Shown piece after piece: positions 8,589-20,500 of a DNA stretch of 48,467 nucleotides. The notes below the pieces were generated by a model. That model was not told where the DNA came from and searched no databases. It saw only the letters and a list, made by a program, of their open reading frames with translations. Source of the DNA: Chloroflexota bacterium (GTDB taxonomy: Bacteria; Chloroflexota; Limnocylindria; Limnocylindrales; CSP1-4); NCBI GenBank assembly GCA_030446555.1, contig JAUJNA010000007.1, positions 99,399 through 147,865 on the forward strand. Reading direction: 5' to 3'. Made by a program: the position numbers and the translations under genes. Each line of letters opens with the position of its first letter. Positions within the stretch are counted from its first letter, which is position 1.

Positions 8589-9700
8589 TCGGCGTGGCCC
8601 GCCGGAACGGCCGCCCTCCGCGAGTCATCCGGGTTCCCAGCCGTGCTTCGTGCCGCGCCCGCGCGGCGCTCCGAGGCGGTGAGCAACGGGGTCCCGCGCG
8701 CCAGCAGCCGTTCGCGCGTACCGCGCGCGGCGCGACGGACAGCGTCCTCGGCCGACCAGCGCGGTTCCCAGCCCAGCGCTCGAAGGGCGCTCGTGTCGAA
8801 GTCCACGAGCGGCGTGTCGCCGGGCCAGCCACCCCCGCCCCCGGAAGACGCGGGCTGGAAGCGCTGCTCGACGGAACCTGCCTCCAGGCCGAGCGCCTCG
8901 ATCACGAGCTCCGCGACGCGAGCGACCGACAGCGTGCCCGCGGTGCCGATGTTGTAGATGGAGACGGGCCGTGCCGGTGCCTTCACGCCCGCGAGCAGCA
9001 TGCCCGTCACCACGTCCTCCACCGCCACGTACGGCTTCCGCTGCTGGCCGTCGCCCAACAGAGCCAGGCGGCTGGGGTCGCGAAGCAGCTTGACCACCAG
9101 GTCGTGCACCACTCCGTGATTCGAACGCGCGCCGATGGTGTTGCCGAAGCGGAAGATGACCGACCGCCAGCCGTTGAGCGCGGCGAAACCGCTGATCAGC
9201 GCCTCGCCGGCCAGCTTGGCGGCGGCGTAGTACGACTCGGGCAGCAGTGGCCCGTGGTCCTCGGGCGTCGGGACGCGCGATGGATAGCCGTAGACCGTGC
9301 CGCTGGACGCGTAGAACAGGCTGCGGACGCCGCGGCGCCGCATCGCTTCCAGCACGTTCCAGGTCCCGATGACGCCCCCATGGAGGTCACGGGATGGATC
9401 GGCGGCGCCTGTCGCGATGTCGGTGTGCGCCGCGAGGTGGATGACCAGGTCGTGTCCCGCCAGGGCCGACTCCACCGCGGGCAGGTCCCGCACGTCACCA
9501 CGGATGAACGAGAGCCGCGGCGCCGATCCGTCGGTCGGTCGCAGGAACGCCTCGGATGGGGTCCACCAGTCGTCGTCGGCGCCGGACAGGTCATCGAACA
9601 CGGTCACGCGGGAGCCCTGCGCCAGGAGCGCTGCGACGAGGCTCCCACCGATGAATCCTGCGCCGCCGGTGACGAACACGCGATCCGGCGGCCAGCTCAT
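8585..9700 (-). CDS. NAD-dependent epimerase/dehydratase (extended SDR)
   Basis: A 371-residue extended short-chain dehydrogenase, probably acting on a nucleotide sugar. It has the NAD-binding RVFVTGGAGFIGG at the N-terminus, acidic DDLSG after beta-2, HLAAHTDI, the catalytic Ser in SSGTVYG and the YxxxK motif in SYYAAAKLAGE, followed by FRFGNTIGARSNHG and PYVAVEDVVTGM. These place it near the UDP-glucose 4-epimerase group, though the substrate is not certain. ATG 9700 overlaps the TGA of the methyltransferase gene (ATGA) and is preferred over a start at 9715. The C-terminal 30 residues are Arg/Ala-rich and not part of the fold. Confidence 0.87.
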   Translation of the reverse strand: MSWPPDRVFVTGGAGFIGGSLVAALLAQGSRVTVFDDLSGADDDWWTPSEAFLRPTDGSAPRLSFIRGDVRDLPAVESALAGHDLVIHLAAHTDIATGAADPSRDLHGGVIGTWNVLEAMRRRGVRSLFYASSGTVYGYPSRVPTPEDHGPLLPESYYAAAKLAGEALISGFAALNGWRSVIFRFGNTIGARSNHGVVHDLVVKLLRDPSRLALLGDGQQRKPYVAVEDVVTGMLLAGVKAPARPVSIYNIGTAGTLSVARVAELVIEALGLEAGSVEQRFQPASSGGGGGWPGDTPLVDFDTSALRALGWEPRWSAEDAVRRAARGTRERLLARGTPLLTASERRAGAARSTAGNPDDSRRAAVPAGHAE

Positions 9701-10395
9701 CGGGCCCGCTCGCACACGGCGTACTGGTACCAGCGGTCCGCCGACCTGCGGACCCGCGCCCAGGGCAGCCGGTCGGTGAGCGCGCCGAACGTCTGAGGGT
9801 CCATGACACGCACGCGCTCGCCACAGCCATCGTGTGCGCCTGCCGCGCCCACCAGCCGTGCGACCCGGTCCGCCATGCGCATCGCGGCCAGGGGCAGTGC
9901 TGCGCGCAGTGGCGAGCGTGGCTCGGCCACGAAGAGGCGCCCTCCGGGGCGGAGGACGCGATGGATCTCACCCAGCGCCCTGCCTCGCTCGTGGAGGACC
10001 GTGAACAGCCGCGAGACGATCACGGCATCGACCGAGGCGTCGGGATGCGGCAGCGACCGAGCGTCGCCCCCCTCGAACCGGCATCGGCGCAGGCCCTGCG
10101 CGTCGGCCGCCCTCCGCGCCAGCCGCAGCTGCGCCTCCGAGTGATCGATGCCCACGACATCGATGCCCGGGAAGCGTTGCGCCAGCCGTCGCGCGTAGAG
10201 ACCGGGTCCGCAGCCCACCTCCAGGACCAGCGAGTCCGCCTGCGGTGGGCCATCGGGCCACAACCCTCGGCAGATGCGCTCGGTGTCGTCGCGGAACAGG
10301 TGCTCGCGGCAGAGGGCATAGATCCGGGGGTAGCGTTCGAAGAGGCAGGCGTGGCCGTCGAGAGCCGATGGGGTCGCGTCCGGCGCCACGCTCAC
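9697..10395 (-). CDS. Class I SAM-dependent methyltransferase
   Basis: A 232-residue Rossmann methyltransferase. Motif I is VLEVGCGPGLYARRL, followed by the acidic VVGIDHSEAQL, then GDARSLPHPDASVDAVIVSR and the post-motif HRVLRPGGRLFVAEPRS. These are typical of the UbiE/Methyltransf_11 group. The substrate is unknown. GTG 10395 overlaps the stop of the Mo-cofactor oxidoreductase (GTGA), and its own stop overlaps the epimerase start (ATGA), so expression is likely coupled on both sides. The C-terminus has a short variable region likely to hold the acceptor site. Confidence 0.86.
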   Translation of the reverse strand: MSVAPDATPSALDGHACLFERYPRIYALCREHLFRDDTERICRGLWPDGPPQADSLVLEVGCGPGLYARRLAQRFPGIDVVGIDHSEAQLRLARRAADAQGLRRCRFEGGDARSLPHPDASVDAVIVSRLFTVLHERGRALGEIHRVLRPGGRLFVAEPRSPLRAALPLAAMRMADRVARLVGAAGAHDGCGERVRVMDPQTFGALTDRLPWARVRRSADRWYQYAVCERAR

Positions 10396-12077
10396 GCTCG
10401 GACCATCGCCGTCACCACGTGATGACCGCGTGCCCCTTCCGGGACGACGGGTCGCCCCCGGGCATCCTGGACGTTGCCTTCCCCGTCCGTGGCCCGGACC
10501 GCGAGCCGGGCCTCACCGGCAGCGGCGGGACGCCAATCGAAGCTCCAGAGCGCCCACGAGAGCCTGCTGCCCGGGTAGTCGAGGCGTGCCGGCTGCCAGG
10601 TGGTCCCGCCATCCACGGTCACCTCCACCAGCTCCACGCCACGGTCGGCACCGAAGGCCGTCCCGTGGAGTCGAACGGGCTGGCCGACCTTGAACGGCTT
10701 GCGGAAGTCGGGCCCGTCGAAGCGTGACCTGGGCGGGATGACGAAGTCGGGACCCCAGCCCTGCTGCTCGTAGAAGCCCTTGACGTCCTCGCCCACGAGC
10801 TCGACCTCGGTGATCCACTTGACGCTCTTCTCGCCGTACAGTCCGGGGACCAGCAGTCGCACCGGGAAGCCGTGTCTGCGTGGCAGCGGCTCGCCGTTCA
10901 TGTGCGTGGCGAGGAGCGTCGTCGGCTCCAGGGCCTTGGCGATGGAGAAGCTGTCGCTGTACCCATCGACCGACTTGCACAGGACCTCCACAACGCCCCC
11001 GCGCGGGGCGGCCGAGTCGATGAGCGTCGAGAGCGGGACGCCGCGCCAGATGGCATTGCTCATGAGACCGGCGGAGATCGAGTTGCTGATGCACATCAGC
11101 GTCGTCTCCTGCTCGATGGCCTGCATCGTACCGAGCGTGGCGAGGTCCATGGTCAGGGGTCGGTCCACGAGACCGGTGACGCCCAGTCTCCAGACTCCTG
11201 GATCGACATCGGGATCGATGACGTTCTTGGTGACGACGTAGAAGCGGTCGTTGGGGGTGATCGGCTCGATGTCAGGCCCACGCACCTGGAGTCCGTCGTA
11301 GGCGAACGTCGCATCGTCCGACAGCCGCCTCAGCAGACCGCCGCTGACCGCCAGGAGACCCACGCCGGCGGCGCCCACCAAGACACCGCGACGAGGCAGG
11401 TAGCGGCTCCCATCCGTCGCCGCATCGGCCGCCGCATCGCTCGCCGTCGCCGTAGCCGTGGCCGTGGTGGCAGCCGACGCCTCGACCTGGGTCGGCCGGC
11501 TCCGTGGCGCAAGGAAGCGAGCCACGAACGCGAGGATCAGGCCGTACGCCATGAAGCTGACGAGCAGCCCGAGCGCGGTGACGATCCGCGCGGTCGACGG
11601 CGGCAGCCCGATGGCGCTCGTGGGCAGGACCGGCCAGAGCAGCACCATGGCTCCCAGCCAGAGGGCGCTCACGAAAGCGATGAGGAAGGCGGTCGAAGCG
11701 CTAGGTCGACGCCCGCGGATCGGCCCCTTGCGGGAACGCCCGTCGGCATCGCGCGCGCGCCCGGATGGGGCCTGCTCGAGCTGTCGCAGGAGGAAGTAGA
11801 TGGCTCCGCCGATCGCTCCGGTGAGCACCTGTCCGATGAGCACCGACAGGACGCCGAGCTGCTTCAGCTCGTTGTATCCGCCCGCCCAGGAGATCAGGCC
11901 GCCGAAGTCACGCGCTGGGATGAGCGGTGCGAACCGATCGCCCACGAGCTCCGACGCGGTGGGGATGCCCGCCACCGTTCGCAGGACGAGCATCACGGTC
12001 GTCATCCCGAGAGCGGCCACGACGCCCGCGAAGAGGCCGAAGACCAGGGCCGTGATGAGCGGCTTGCGTCCGCGCAT
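10392..12077 (-). CDS. Membrane-anchored sulfite oxidase-type molybdopterin oxidoreductase
   Basis: The 561-residue protein has four or five hydrophobic segments in the first 280 residues (including VFGLFAGVVAALGMTTVMLV and YGLILAFVARFL), followed by an RR-containing segment before another hydrophobic stretch (about 225-250). The sulfite-oxidase fold follows: the cofactor Cys in TLMCISN (Cys329), HMNGEPLPRRHGFPVRLLVPG, YGEKSVKWI, and a C-terminal Mo-co dimerisation domain with VEVTVDGGTTW. Such enzymes transfer oxygen atoms or reduce methionine sulfoxide outside the membrane; the substrate here is unknown. It is the first gene of the overlapping run, so the promoter should lie in 12078-12352. 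No heme partner is visible. Confidence 0.86.
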   Translation of the reverse strand: MRGRKPLITALVFGLFAGVVAALGMTTVMLVLRTVAGIPTASELVGDRFAPLIPARDFGGLISWAGGYNELKQLGVLSVLIGQVLTGAIGGAIYFLLRQLEQAPSGRARDADGRSRKGPIRGRRPSASTAFLIAFVSALWLGAMVLLWPVLPTSAIGLPPSTARIVTALGLLVSFMAYGLILAFVARFLAPRSRPTQVEASAATTATATATASDAAADAATDGSRYLPRRGVLVGAAGVGLLAVSGGLLRRLSDDATFAYDGLQVRGPDIEPITPNDRFYVVTKNVIDPDVDPGVWRLGVTGLVDRPLTMDLATLGTMQAIEQETTLMCISNSISAGLMSNAIWRGVPLSTLIDSAAPRGGVVEVLCKSVDGYSDSFSIAKALEPTTLLATHMNGEPLPRRHGFPVRLLVPGLYGEKSVKWITEVELVGEDVKGFYEQQGWGPDFVIPPRSRFDGPDFRKPFKVGQPVRLHGTAFGADRGVELVEVTVDGGTTWQPARLDYPGSRLSWALWSFDWRPAAAGEARLAVRATDGEGNVQDARGRPVVPEGARGHHVVTAMVRA

Positions 12078-12249
12078 CTACTCCTCCGCCGTGGAAAGCG
12101 ACGCTCCTGCCCTCATCGCCACATGCATCTTGGGCAGGCGCGCGGAGCCTACGGAGCTTGTGCGACATCCCGATGACCTCCACGCGGGGGCCGCGGCCGA
12201 GCCGGGCCGTGGCTGATCGCTCCTGCGGGTCAAGCCCAAGGACTCGGCG

Positions 12250-12266
12250 TGCCGCTGTGAGCGGCA
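12250..12266. repeat. REP-like hairpin, third copy
   Basis: TGCCGCTGTGAGCGGCA is a perfect 7-bp stem with a GTG loop. It is followed by TCGCGATCC, which also follows the copy at 4652-4668 with one change (GCGCGATCC). It sits in the gap upstream of the Mo-oxidoreductase gene, where no other structure is recognised. Confidence 0.5.
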
Positions 12267-12352
12267 TCGCGATCCGCAAGCGGAGCGGCCGGCGTTCGCG
12301 CGGCCCGGTGACGCTGGTGCGACGGCTGGTGTGCGGCCCGGGGGCGACGCGG

Positions 12353-14672
<2,320 letters not shown>

Positions 14673-14685
14673 GCCGCGTCCCAGC

Positions 14686-15354
14686 ATGCCCGTCATCACC
14701 ATCTCCCGCCAGTTCGGCACCGCCGGCGTGCCCATCGGCCGCGAGCTCGCGGCGCGCTTCGGTGCCGAGTTCCTGGACCGCGAGATCGTGGCGCAGGTGG
14801 CCGCACGCTCGGGCATCCCCGAAGCCGAGGCCGAGGGCTATGACGAGCGGCTGCCCAGCCTGTGGCAGCGGCTCGCGGCGGCACTCGCCACGAGCGCTCC
14901 CGAAGTCGCCATGCCGCCGCTGCCCTTGGAGGTCATGCCCGCGTCCGCGGTGCACGAGCGCCTCTCGGCCATCACCCGCGCCGTCATCGAGGAAGCGGCG
15001 GCGCGTGGCAACGCGGTCATCGTGGGCCGCGGCGGCGTCTTCATCCTGGGGCGCCGCCCCGACGCGCTCCACGTGCAGCTCCATGCCTCGCTCGAGGCGC
15101 GCGTGCGCTACCTGCTGATGCGCGTGGAGGAGGTGCCGCCGGACACGCGGCCCGACGAGGACTCGCTGCGCCACCTGTGCCGCTCCATCGACAACGCGCG
15201 CCAGGGATACATCCGCCGGCTCTTCGGGGCCGACTGGCTGCACGTGAGCCACTACGACCTATCGATCGACTCGGGGCGCCTGGGCGTGGAGCAGACGGTC
15301 GAGATCATCGAGAGCGCGGCACGCCACGGCCTGCGCCCGCTGGCCGCACCGTGA
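14686..15354 (+). CDS. Cytidylate kinase-like family protein
   Basis: A 222-residue P-loop kinase-like protein of the Cytidylate_kinase2 group. It opens with VITISRQFGTAGVPIGRELA, where the Walker A region is the variant G-T-A-G-V-P-I-G, followed by FGAEFLDREIVAQVA, then AVIVGRGGVFIL, LHASLEARVRYL and an ADWLHVSHYDLSIDSGRLG tail. It is probably a nucleoside-monophosphate kinase relative, but the substrate is not established for this group. It sits 13 bp after mdh, and its TGA overlaps the GTG of the MFS gene, so the three are likely one transcript. Confidence 0.8.
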   Translation: MPVITISRQFGTAGVPIGRELAARFGAEFLDREIVAQVAARSGIPEAEAEGYDERLPSLWQRLAAALATSAPEVAMPPLPLEVMPASAVHERLSAITRAVIEEAAARGNAVIVGRGGVFILGRRPDALHVQLHASLEARVRYLLMRVEEVPPDTRPDEDSLRHLCRSIDNARQGYIRRLFGADWLHVSHYDLSIDSGRLGVEQTVEIIESAARHGLRPLAAP

Positions 15355-16667
15355 TCGCCGCTCGACTGGCGGGAGGCAGGCGGTGGCCGGAGGGCGTGCG
15401 CGCCCTGCGCCATCGCAACTTCCGCGTCTTCTGGTGGGGGCAGCTGGTCTCGCTCATCGGGACCTGGATGCAGGGCGTGGCGCAGGGCTGGTTGGTGCTC
15501 CAGCTGACCAACGATCCGCTGGCGCTGGGATTGGTGGCAGCCGCCCAGTTCACGCCGGTCATCGTCTTCGGGCTGTTCGCGGGTGTGCTGGCGGACGCGG
15601 TGTCCAAGCGCGCGGCACTCATCGTCACGCAGATCGCCGCGATGGTCCTGGCCCTGGTGCTGGGCCTGCTGGTCCTCTTCGGCCTGGTCGAGGTGTGGCA
15701 CGTCTTCCTCCTGGCGATCCTGCTCGGCGTCGTCAACGCCGTCGACATGCCGGTGCGCCAGGCGTTCTCGGTCGAGATGGTCGGCCGCGAGGACCTCGCG
15801 AACGCGGTCGCGCTCAACAGCGCCGTCTTCAACGGGACCCGCATCATCGGCCCCGCCATCGCCGGCCTGCTCATCGCGACGGTCGGTCTCGCGGTCTGCT
15901 TCCTGCTCAATGCGGCGAGCTACGTCGCGGTCATCGCCGGCCTGCTGCTGATGCGCCGCTCCGAGCTCGCGCAGCCGCCCCCGTCGGCGCTGGAACGCAA
16001 CGTGCGCTCCGTCATCGACCAGCTCACCGAGGGCCTGCGGTACGTACGCGACGAGCCCACGATCCGTCTCTCGCTCCTGGTACTGGGCATCGTGGCCACG
16101 GTGGCCCTCAACTTCCAGGTCCTCCTGCCGCTGCTCGCGCGTGATGTCCTGGGTGGCGGCGCGGACACCTTCGGGTTCCTGATGGCGGCCAGCGGCATCG
16201 GGTCACTCACCAGCTCGCTCCAGATCGCCTTCGGCCTCCGGCCCACGCTGCGACTCCTGCTCGTCGGGGCTGCGGCGGTGGGCGTGGCGGTCATCGGGCT
16301 GGGCGTCTCGCGCTCGCTCGTCGTGAGCCTGGGACTGATGCTGCTCTCGGGCTGGGGGCTCATCGCCATGGCCGCCACCACGAACACGCTCATCCAGCTC
16401 CGGACACCCGACGCGCTGCGCGGTCGGGTCATGAGCGTCTACACCACGGCCTTTGCCGGATCCGTGCCGGTCGGCGGGCTCTTCGCGGGCTCGGTGGCGG
16501 CCGCCGCGGGCGCCCCGGCGGCCCTCGCCGTGGGCGGCGTGCTGACCCTGGTGACCGTCGCGGTCGCCGCGTCGCGCGTGCCGGGACGGCGCTCGCGGAC
16601 GAGGATTCCCCAGCGGCCGGCGGAGCTAGAGGCTTCCGCGACCCGACCGTCGGTCGACGCCCGATAG
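15351..16667 (+). CDS. MFS transporter (EntS-like, MFS_3 group)
   Basis: A 438-residue major facilitator with twelve predicted helices. It begins after a short leader with LRHRNFRVFWWGQLVSLIGTWM and a typical WLVLQLTNDPLALGLVAAAQ, then AGVLADAVSKRAALI (motif A), a central charged loop (ALERNVRSVIDQLTEGLRYV) and TPDALRGRVMSVYTTAF near helix 11. This pattern is that of enterobactin-exporter-like and macrolide-efflux-like carriers. The substrate is unknown. GTG 15351 overlaps the upstream TGA as GTGA; the open frame before it lies within the kinase-like gene. Confidence 0.87.
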   Translation: MIAARLAGGRRWPEGVRALRHRNFRVFWWGQLVSLIGTWMQGVAQGWLVLQLTNDPLALGLVAAAQFTPVIVFGLFAGVLADAVSKRAALIVTQIAAMVLALVLGLLVLFGLVEVWHVFLLAILLGVVNAVDMPVRQAFSVEMVGREDLANAVALNSAVFNGTRIIGPAIAGLLIATVGLAVCFLLNAASYVAVIAGLLLMRRSELAQPPPSALERNVRSVIDQLTEGLRYVRDEPTIRLSLLVLGIVATVALNFQVLLPLLARDVLGGGADTFGFLMAASGIGSLTSSLQIAFGLRPTLRLLLVGAAAVGVAVIGLGVSRSLVVSLGLMLLSGWGLIAMAATTNTLIQLRTPDALRGRVMSVYTTAFAGSVPVGGLFAGSVAAAAGAPAALAVGGVLTLVTVAVAASRVPGRRSRTRIPQRPAELEASATRPSVDAR

Positions 16668-16756
16668 ACCTCGTCCCCGCCACTCTCCGGCTCTCCTTCG
16701 ACCCGCAGGTCCGACTCGGGTCGCTGTCGCTGCGCTGGGAGGCGCTGGCGCTGGCG

Positions 16757-17488
16757 GTGGTCATCTTCGCGGCGGTCGTGCTGTGGGCGGTGCTCGTGCG
16801 CCGGGTGACGACCGCGGTGCGCGCCGACGACACGCTCTACGTTCTCCTGGGCATCGTGCCCGGGGCGGTGGTGGGCGGTCGCATGGTCCACGGCCTCGCG
16901 TTCTCGGACGCCTATCTCGCGGATCCCGCGAGCCTCCTGGACCTGGGGCGCGGGAGCCTTTCGCTGCTGGGTGCCGTGGTCGGCGGCGCTCTCTCGGGCG
17001 CCTACGTCTGTCGCCTGCTGGGCCACCCGGTGAGCGCATGGGTCGATGCAGCGGCGGTCCCGTTGCTGATGGCCATCGGGCTGGGGAAACTGGCGCTGGT
17101 CCTGGCCGGTGGCGGTCAGGGCGCGCCGCTCGAGGCACCATGGGCGCTCGCCTTCGAAGGGCCTGGCCCGTGGCTCTCTGTGGATCCTGGCACGCCGGCC
17201 CATCCCTCCCAGGCGTACGAAGGCCTCTTCGCGCTGGCGGGGATCGCGCTCTCCGCCTTCTACCTCCGTGGGCGATCCTGGGCGGGAAGCGGTGACGTCT
17301 TCCTGTTCGGTCTCGCTTGGTGGCTCGGCGGCCGCTTCCTGGCAGGGTTCACCTGGCGGGACGAGCCCATCGTGGCCGGCATCACGGGGGCGGAGCAGGC
17401 GGCGACCCTCCTGGCGTGGGCCGCAGTGAGCCTGATGATGAGCGCTCGGCGTGTGCGGTCGGGAGCTGTCCCTACGAGTACCCCCTGA
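16757..17488 (+). CDS. Lgt-like membrane protein lacking key catalytic residues
   Basis: The 243-residue polytopic protein has about seven hydrophobic segments and resembles prolipoprotein diacylglyceryl transferase. It keeps PAHPSQAYEGLFA (the HP[ST]QLYE motif) and a late GRFLAGFTWRDEP, where Lgt has its second essential Arg. The first essential His (SFHGG in Lgt) reads SLLGA here, and the GRxGNFxNG motif reads GLGKLALVLAGGG, so lipid transfer activity is doubtful. GTG 16757 is the first usual start; the open frame runs further upstream as FDPQVRLGSLSLRWEALALA, which looks like the Lgt N-terminus, so translation may start earlier from a rare codon. It follows the MFS gene in the same direction. 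Confidence 0.7.
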   Translation: MVIFAAVVLWAVLVRRVTTAVRADDTLYVLLGIVPGAVVGGRMVHGLAFSDAYLADPASLLDLGRGSLSLLGAVVGGALSGAYVCRLLGHPVSAWVDAAAVPLLMAIGLGKLALVLAGGGQGAPLEAPWALAFEGPGPWLSVDPGTPAHPSQAYEGLFALAGIALSAFYLRGRSWAGSGDVFLFGLAWWLGGRFLAGFTWRDEPIVAGITGAEQAATLLAWAAVSLMMSARRVRSGAVPTSTP

Positions 17489-17559
17489 ACAGGCCCGTAT
17501 GTGGCATGGCCAAGGCGATGGTGCTGCCCCATGCTTGTCACGATGTGGGAGGTTTGACG

Positions 17560-20500
17560 ATGCCCGTGCGATCCGTTCCCGGCCGCTTCCCGATGATGCG
17601 CGGGCGGGTGCTCGGTCCGGTGCTCGCCATGCTCCTGCTCTGCTGGCCGGTGGCGTCCGCCGCGGCCAGGGTCCCGTCCGACGCGTCCGAGCCGTACGTC
17701 GTGGTCACGACTGCCGGCCGATCCATCGATTCTCCGCTCGATGCGCTGGCGGAGGCACGCGACGCCGTGGCGGCGCAGGCCGCGGACCGCCTGGTCCAGA
17801 GCCTGGGCATCCGCCCCGCGCATCGCTACCGCTGGGCTGTCGAAGGGTTCGCGGCCCATCTGACCCCGGCACAGGTGTCGCTGCTGCGCGCGGATCCGCA
17901 GGTCCGGGCGGTGGTGCCCGACATGCCCATCTCGGGCGAAGACGGCCCTGGCCCGGGCAGCGAAGCGGGGGGCGTCAGGACGACGGTCCTCACGAGCCAG
18001 GTCGTGCCGTCCGGGATCCGCCGTGTCAACGCCGACGACTCGGCCATCGCCGATATCGACGGCCGCGATGAGCGGATCCACGTGGACGTGGCCATCCTCG
18101 ACTCGGGCATCGCCGATCATCCCGATCTCGCGATCGCGGGTGGTCACGACTGCACGAGTCCGTACCCCGACGCGTGGCGCGACCGCTACGGCCATGGCAC
18201 ACATGTGGCCGGCATCGTCGGTGCGATCGACGACGGCAAGGGCGTGGTGGGCATGGCGCCCGGCGCCCGCCTGTGGGCCATCAAGGTCCTCGGCGATAAC
18301 GACGAGGGGTCGCTCTCCACCTTCCTCTGCGGCCTGGACTGGGTGGTCGGGCAGCGCGATCCCGCCAGCCCATCGCGACCACTCATCGAGGTGGCCAACA
18401 TGAGCCTCTCCAGCCTCCTGGCGCGGCGAGACGATCGAGACTGCGGCGGGCCCGCGAACGATGTCATCCACCAGGCCATCTGCGCCTCGGTCGCCGATGG
18501 CACGGTCTACGCCGTGGCGGCCGGCAACCAGGGCTATGACGCGTCCTACCGCCTGCCGGGCGCCTACGACGAGGTCATCACGGTCTCAGCACTGGCCGAC
18601 TACGACGGGCGTCCGGGCGGACTGGCCGATCAGAGCGACTACTGCCCCTACTACAGCTACGACCGCGACGACACCTATGCCGACTTCAGCAACAGCGGCG
18701 TGGACGTGGACCTCATCGCGCCCGGCAAGTGCATCCTCTCCACCTACACCGGCAAGCGCTGGGCGCTGATGTCGGGCACATCGATGGCCACACCCACCGT
18801 CGCCGGTGCGGCCGCCCTCTACGTCTCGCAGCATCCCGGGATCCGACCCGGCCAGGTGCGCATGGCGCTGCGCCACGTCGCGAACCTCGGTTGGGCGACG
18901 AGCACCGATCCGGACGGCGCTCCCGATCGGCTACTCGATGTGCGGGCGTTCGATGACCCGCCGGGTTTCCGCGTCGTCGTGGATCCCGTCTCGGGCCGGC
19001 TGGCGCGTGGCGGGTTCATCGAGACACCGCTCCAGGTCCAGCGGTTCAACGGCCACGGCGCCCCGGTCAGCCTCTCGGTCCGGGACCTGCCCAGCGGGGT
19101 CACCGCGACGCTGCGTGAGGGCGCGGGTGGCGCGGGCGAGGTCGTCCTGCGCGCGGCGGGCGATGCGCCCACCGGCACGTTCCAGCTGACGGTCCAGGGC
19201 ACCGACGGAGAGCTCGTACGGACCGAGCCGCTGACGGTCACGGTGACGGGCGGCGCCACGACCGCGTTCAGCTCCCCGGATGGCCCGCCACCGGTCATCG
19301 GGCGCACCGCTGACGTCCTCGTGGCGTGGAGCGAATCGGGGTCGGGAACGGTCACCGCTCGCACCATCGCACGCCAGAGGGCGGTCCCGGTCGAGGCGGG
19401 CTCCTGTACGGCAGCTTCCTGGAGCGCCGATGGACAGGCGCGCCCGGTGTCCGAGGTGGACCCGGATGGATCGCCATCGGACGGGTGGAGCTTCACGGAC
19501 GGCGGCTTCGTGACGGACGGTTGCTACCGCTGGGTCGTGGCCCTGACCGACGGCGAGGGTCGGGTCGGTCGCTGGAGCTCCGGCGCGGTCATCGTGGACG
19601 CCACGGCGCCGCCCGCCCCGGACGTTGCGGCCACCGGTGAGCGAGTCTGGCAGCGCACGGCGAATGACATCGTCTGGGTGCGCGAGGGGAGTGGCACGCT
19701 TCGGCTCGAGGCGTTCGGTCGGGACGTCGCCGGAGGCACGGTCTCGACTCGCTTCGGGCCTCTCCAGGCCCCCGGCGGGTGGTCCTACTCCCCAGGGACG
19801 GTGGCCGGCGATCCGGCGGCCCGTTCCCTCTCCTGGGGAGTCGCGGCCACGGATACGAGCCTCGAGATCAGGAGCACCGACGCCATGGGCGCGGAAGGCT
19901 CCGCCCGTCGGGTGGAGCTGCGCATCGACGGCACCGCGCCCCCCAGCCCCAAGTGGACCATCCCAGCAGCAGCCACGCTGACCCGCGCCGGGGGCGACGT
20001 GGAGGTCTCCTGGGGAGGCGCCACCGACTCGGGCGCCGGCCTCTCATCCGAGCAGCTCGTCCAGCGCCAGCGCGGCCCCGTGGTCTCCACGGGAAGCTGC
20101 AGCGGGGTGGTCTTCCAGGACGACGGCCCCGCACGACTCCTGGCACGCCACGCCCGGGAGACCGGGCTGGCGTCCGGCCACTGCTTCCGCTGGCGGCTCA
20201 CGGCCCGCGATCGGGTGGGCAATCTGGGAGCGACCACCACATCAGGGACCGTGCTCATCGACCAGCGCGCCCCGGTCGGTGACTTCACCTTCCCCGAGGA
20301 GGGCTCCTTCGCCACGCGCACCAGGACGACGCTGTCGGTCCGCTGGACGCAGAGTGACGGCGGTGGCTCCGGGGCCCTGGAGCGCGCGGTGGAGCGGGAG
20401 CGGGCACGGGCCGTCGAGCCCGACCGGTGCACAGGCCTCCGCTGGCGCCTCGACGGCGGCACGTCGACCGCCGCCTCCCCGCTGAAGGCCACCGGGCTGC

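Noticed and set aside
6958-8832. 624-codon minus-strand frame overlapping the DUF2079 gene
   Set aside because: Arg/Ala/Gly-rich reading of the same DNA in another frame; lacks membrane segments.
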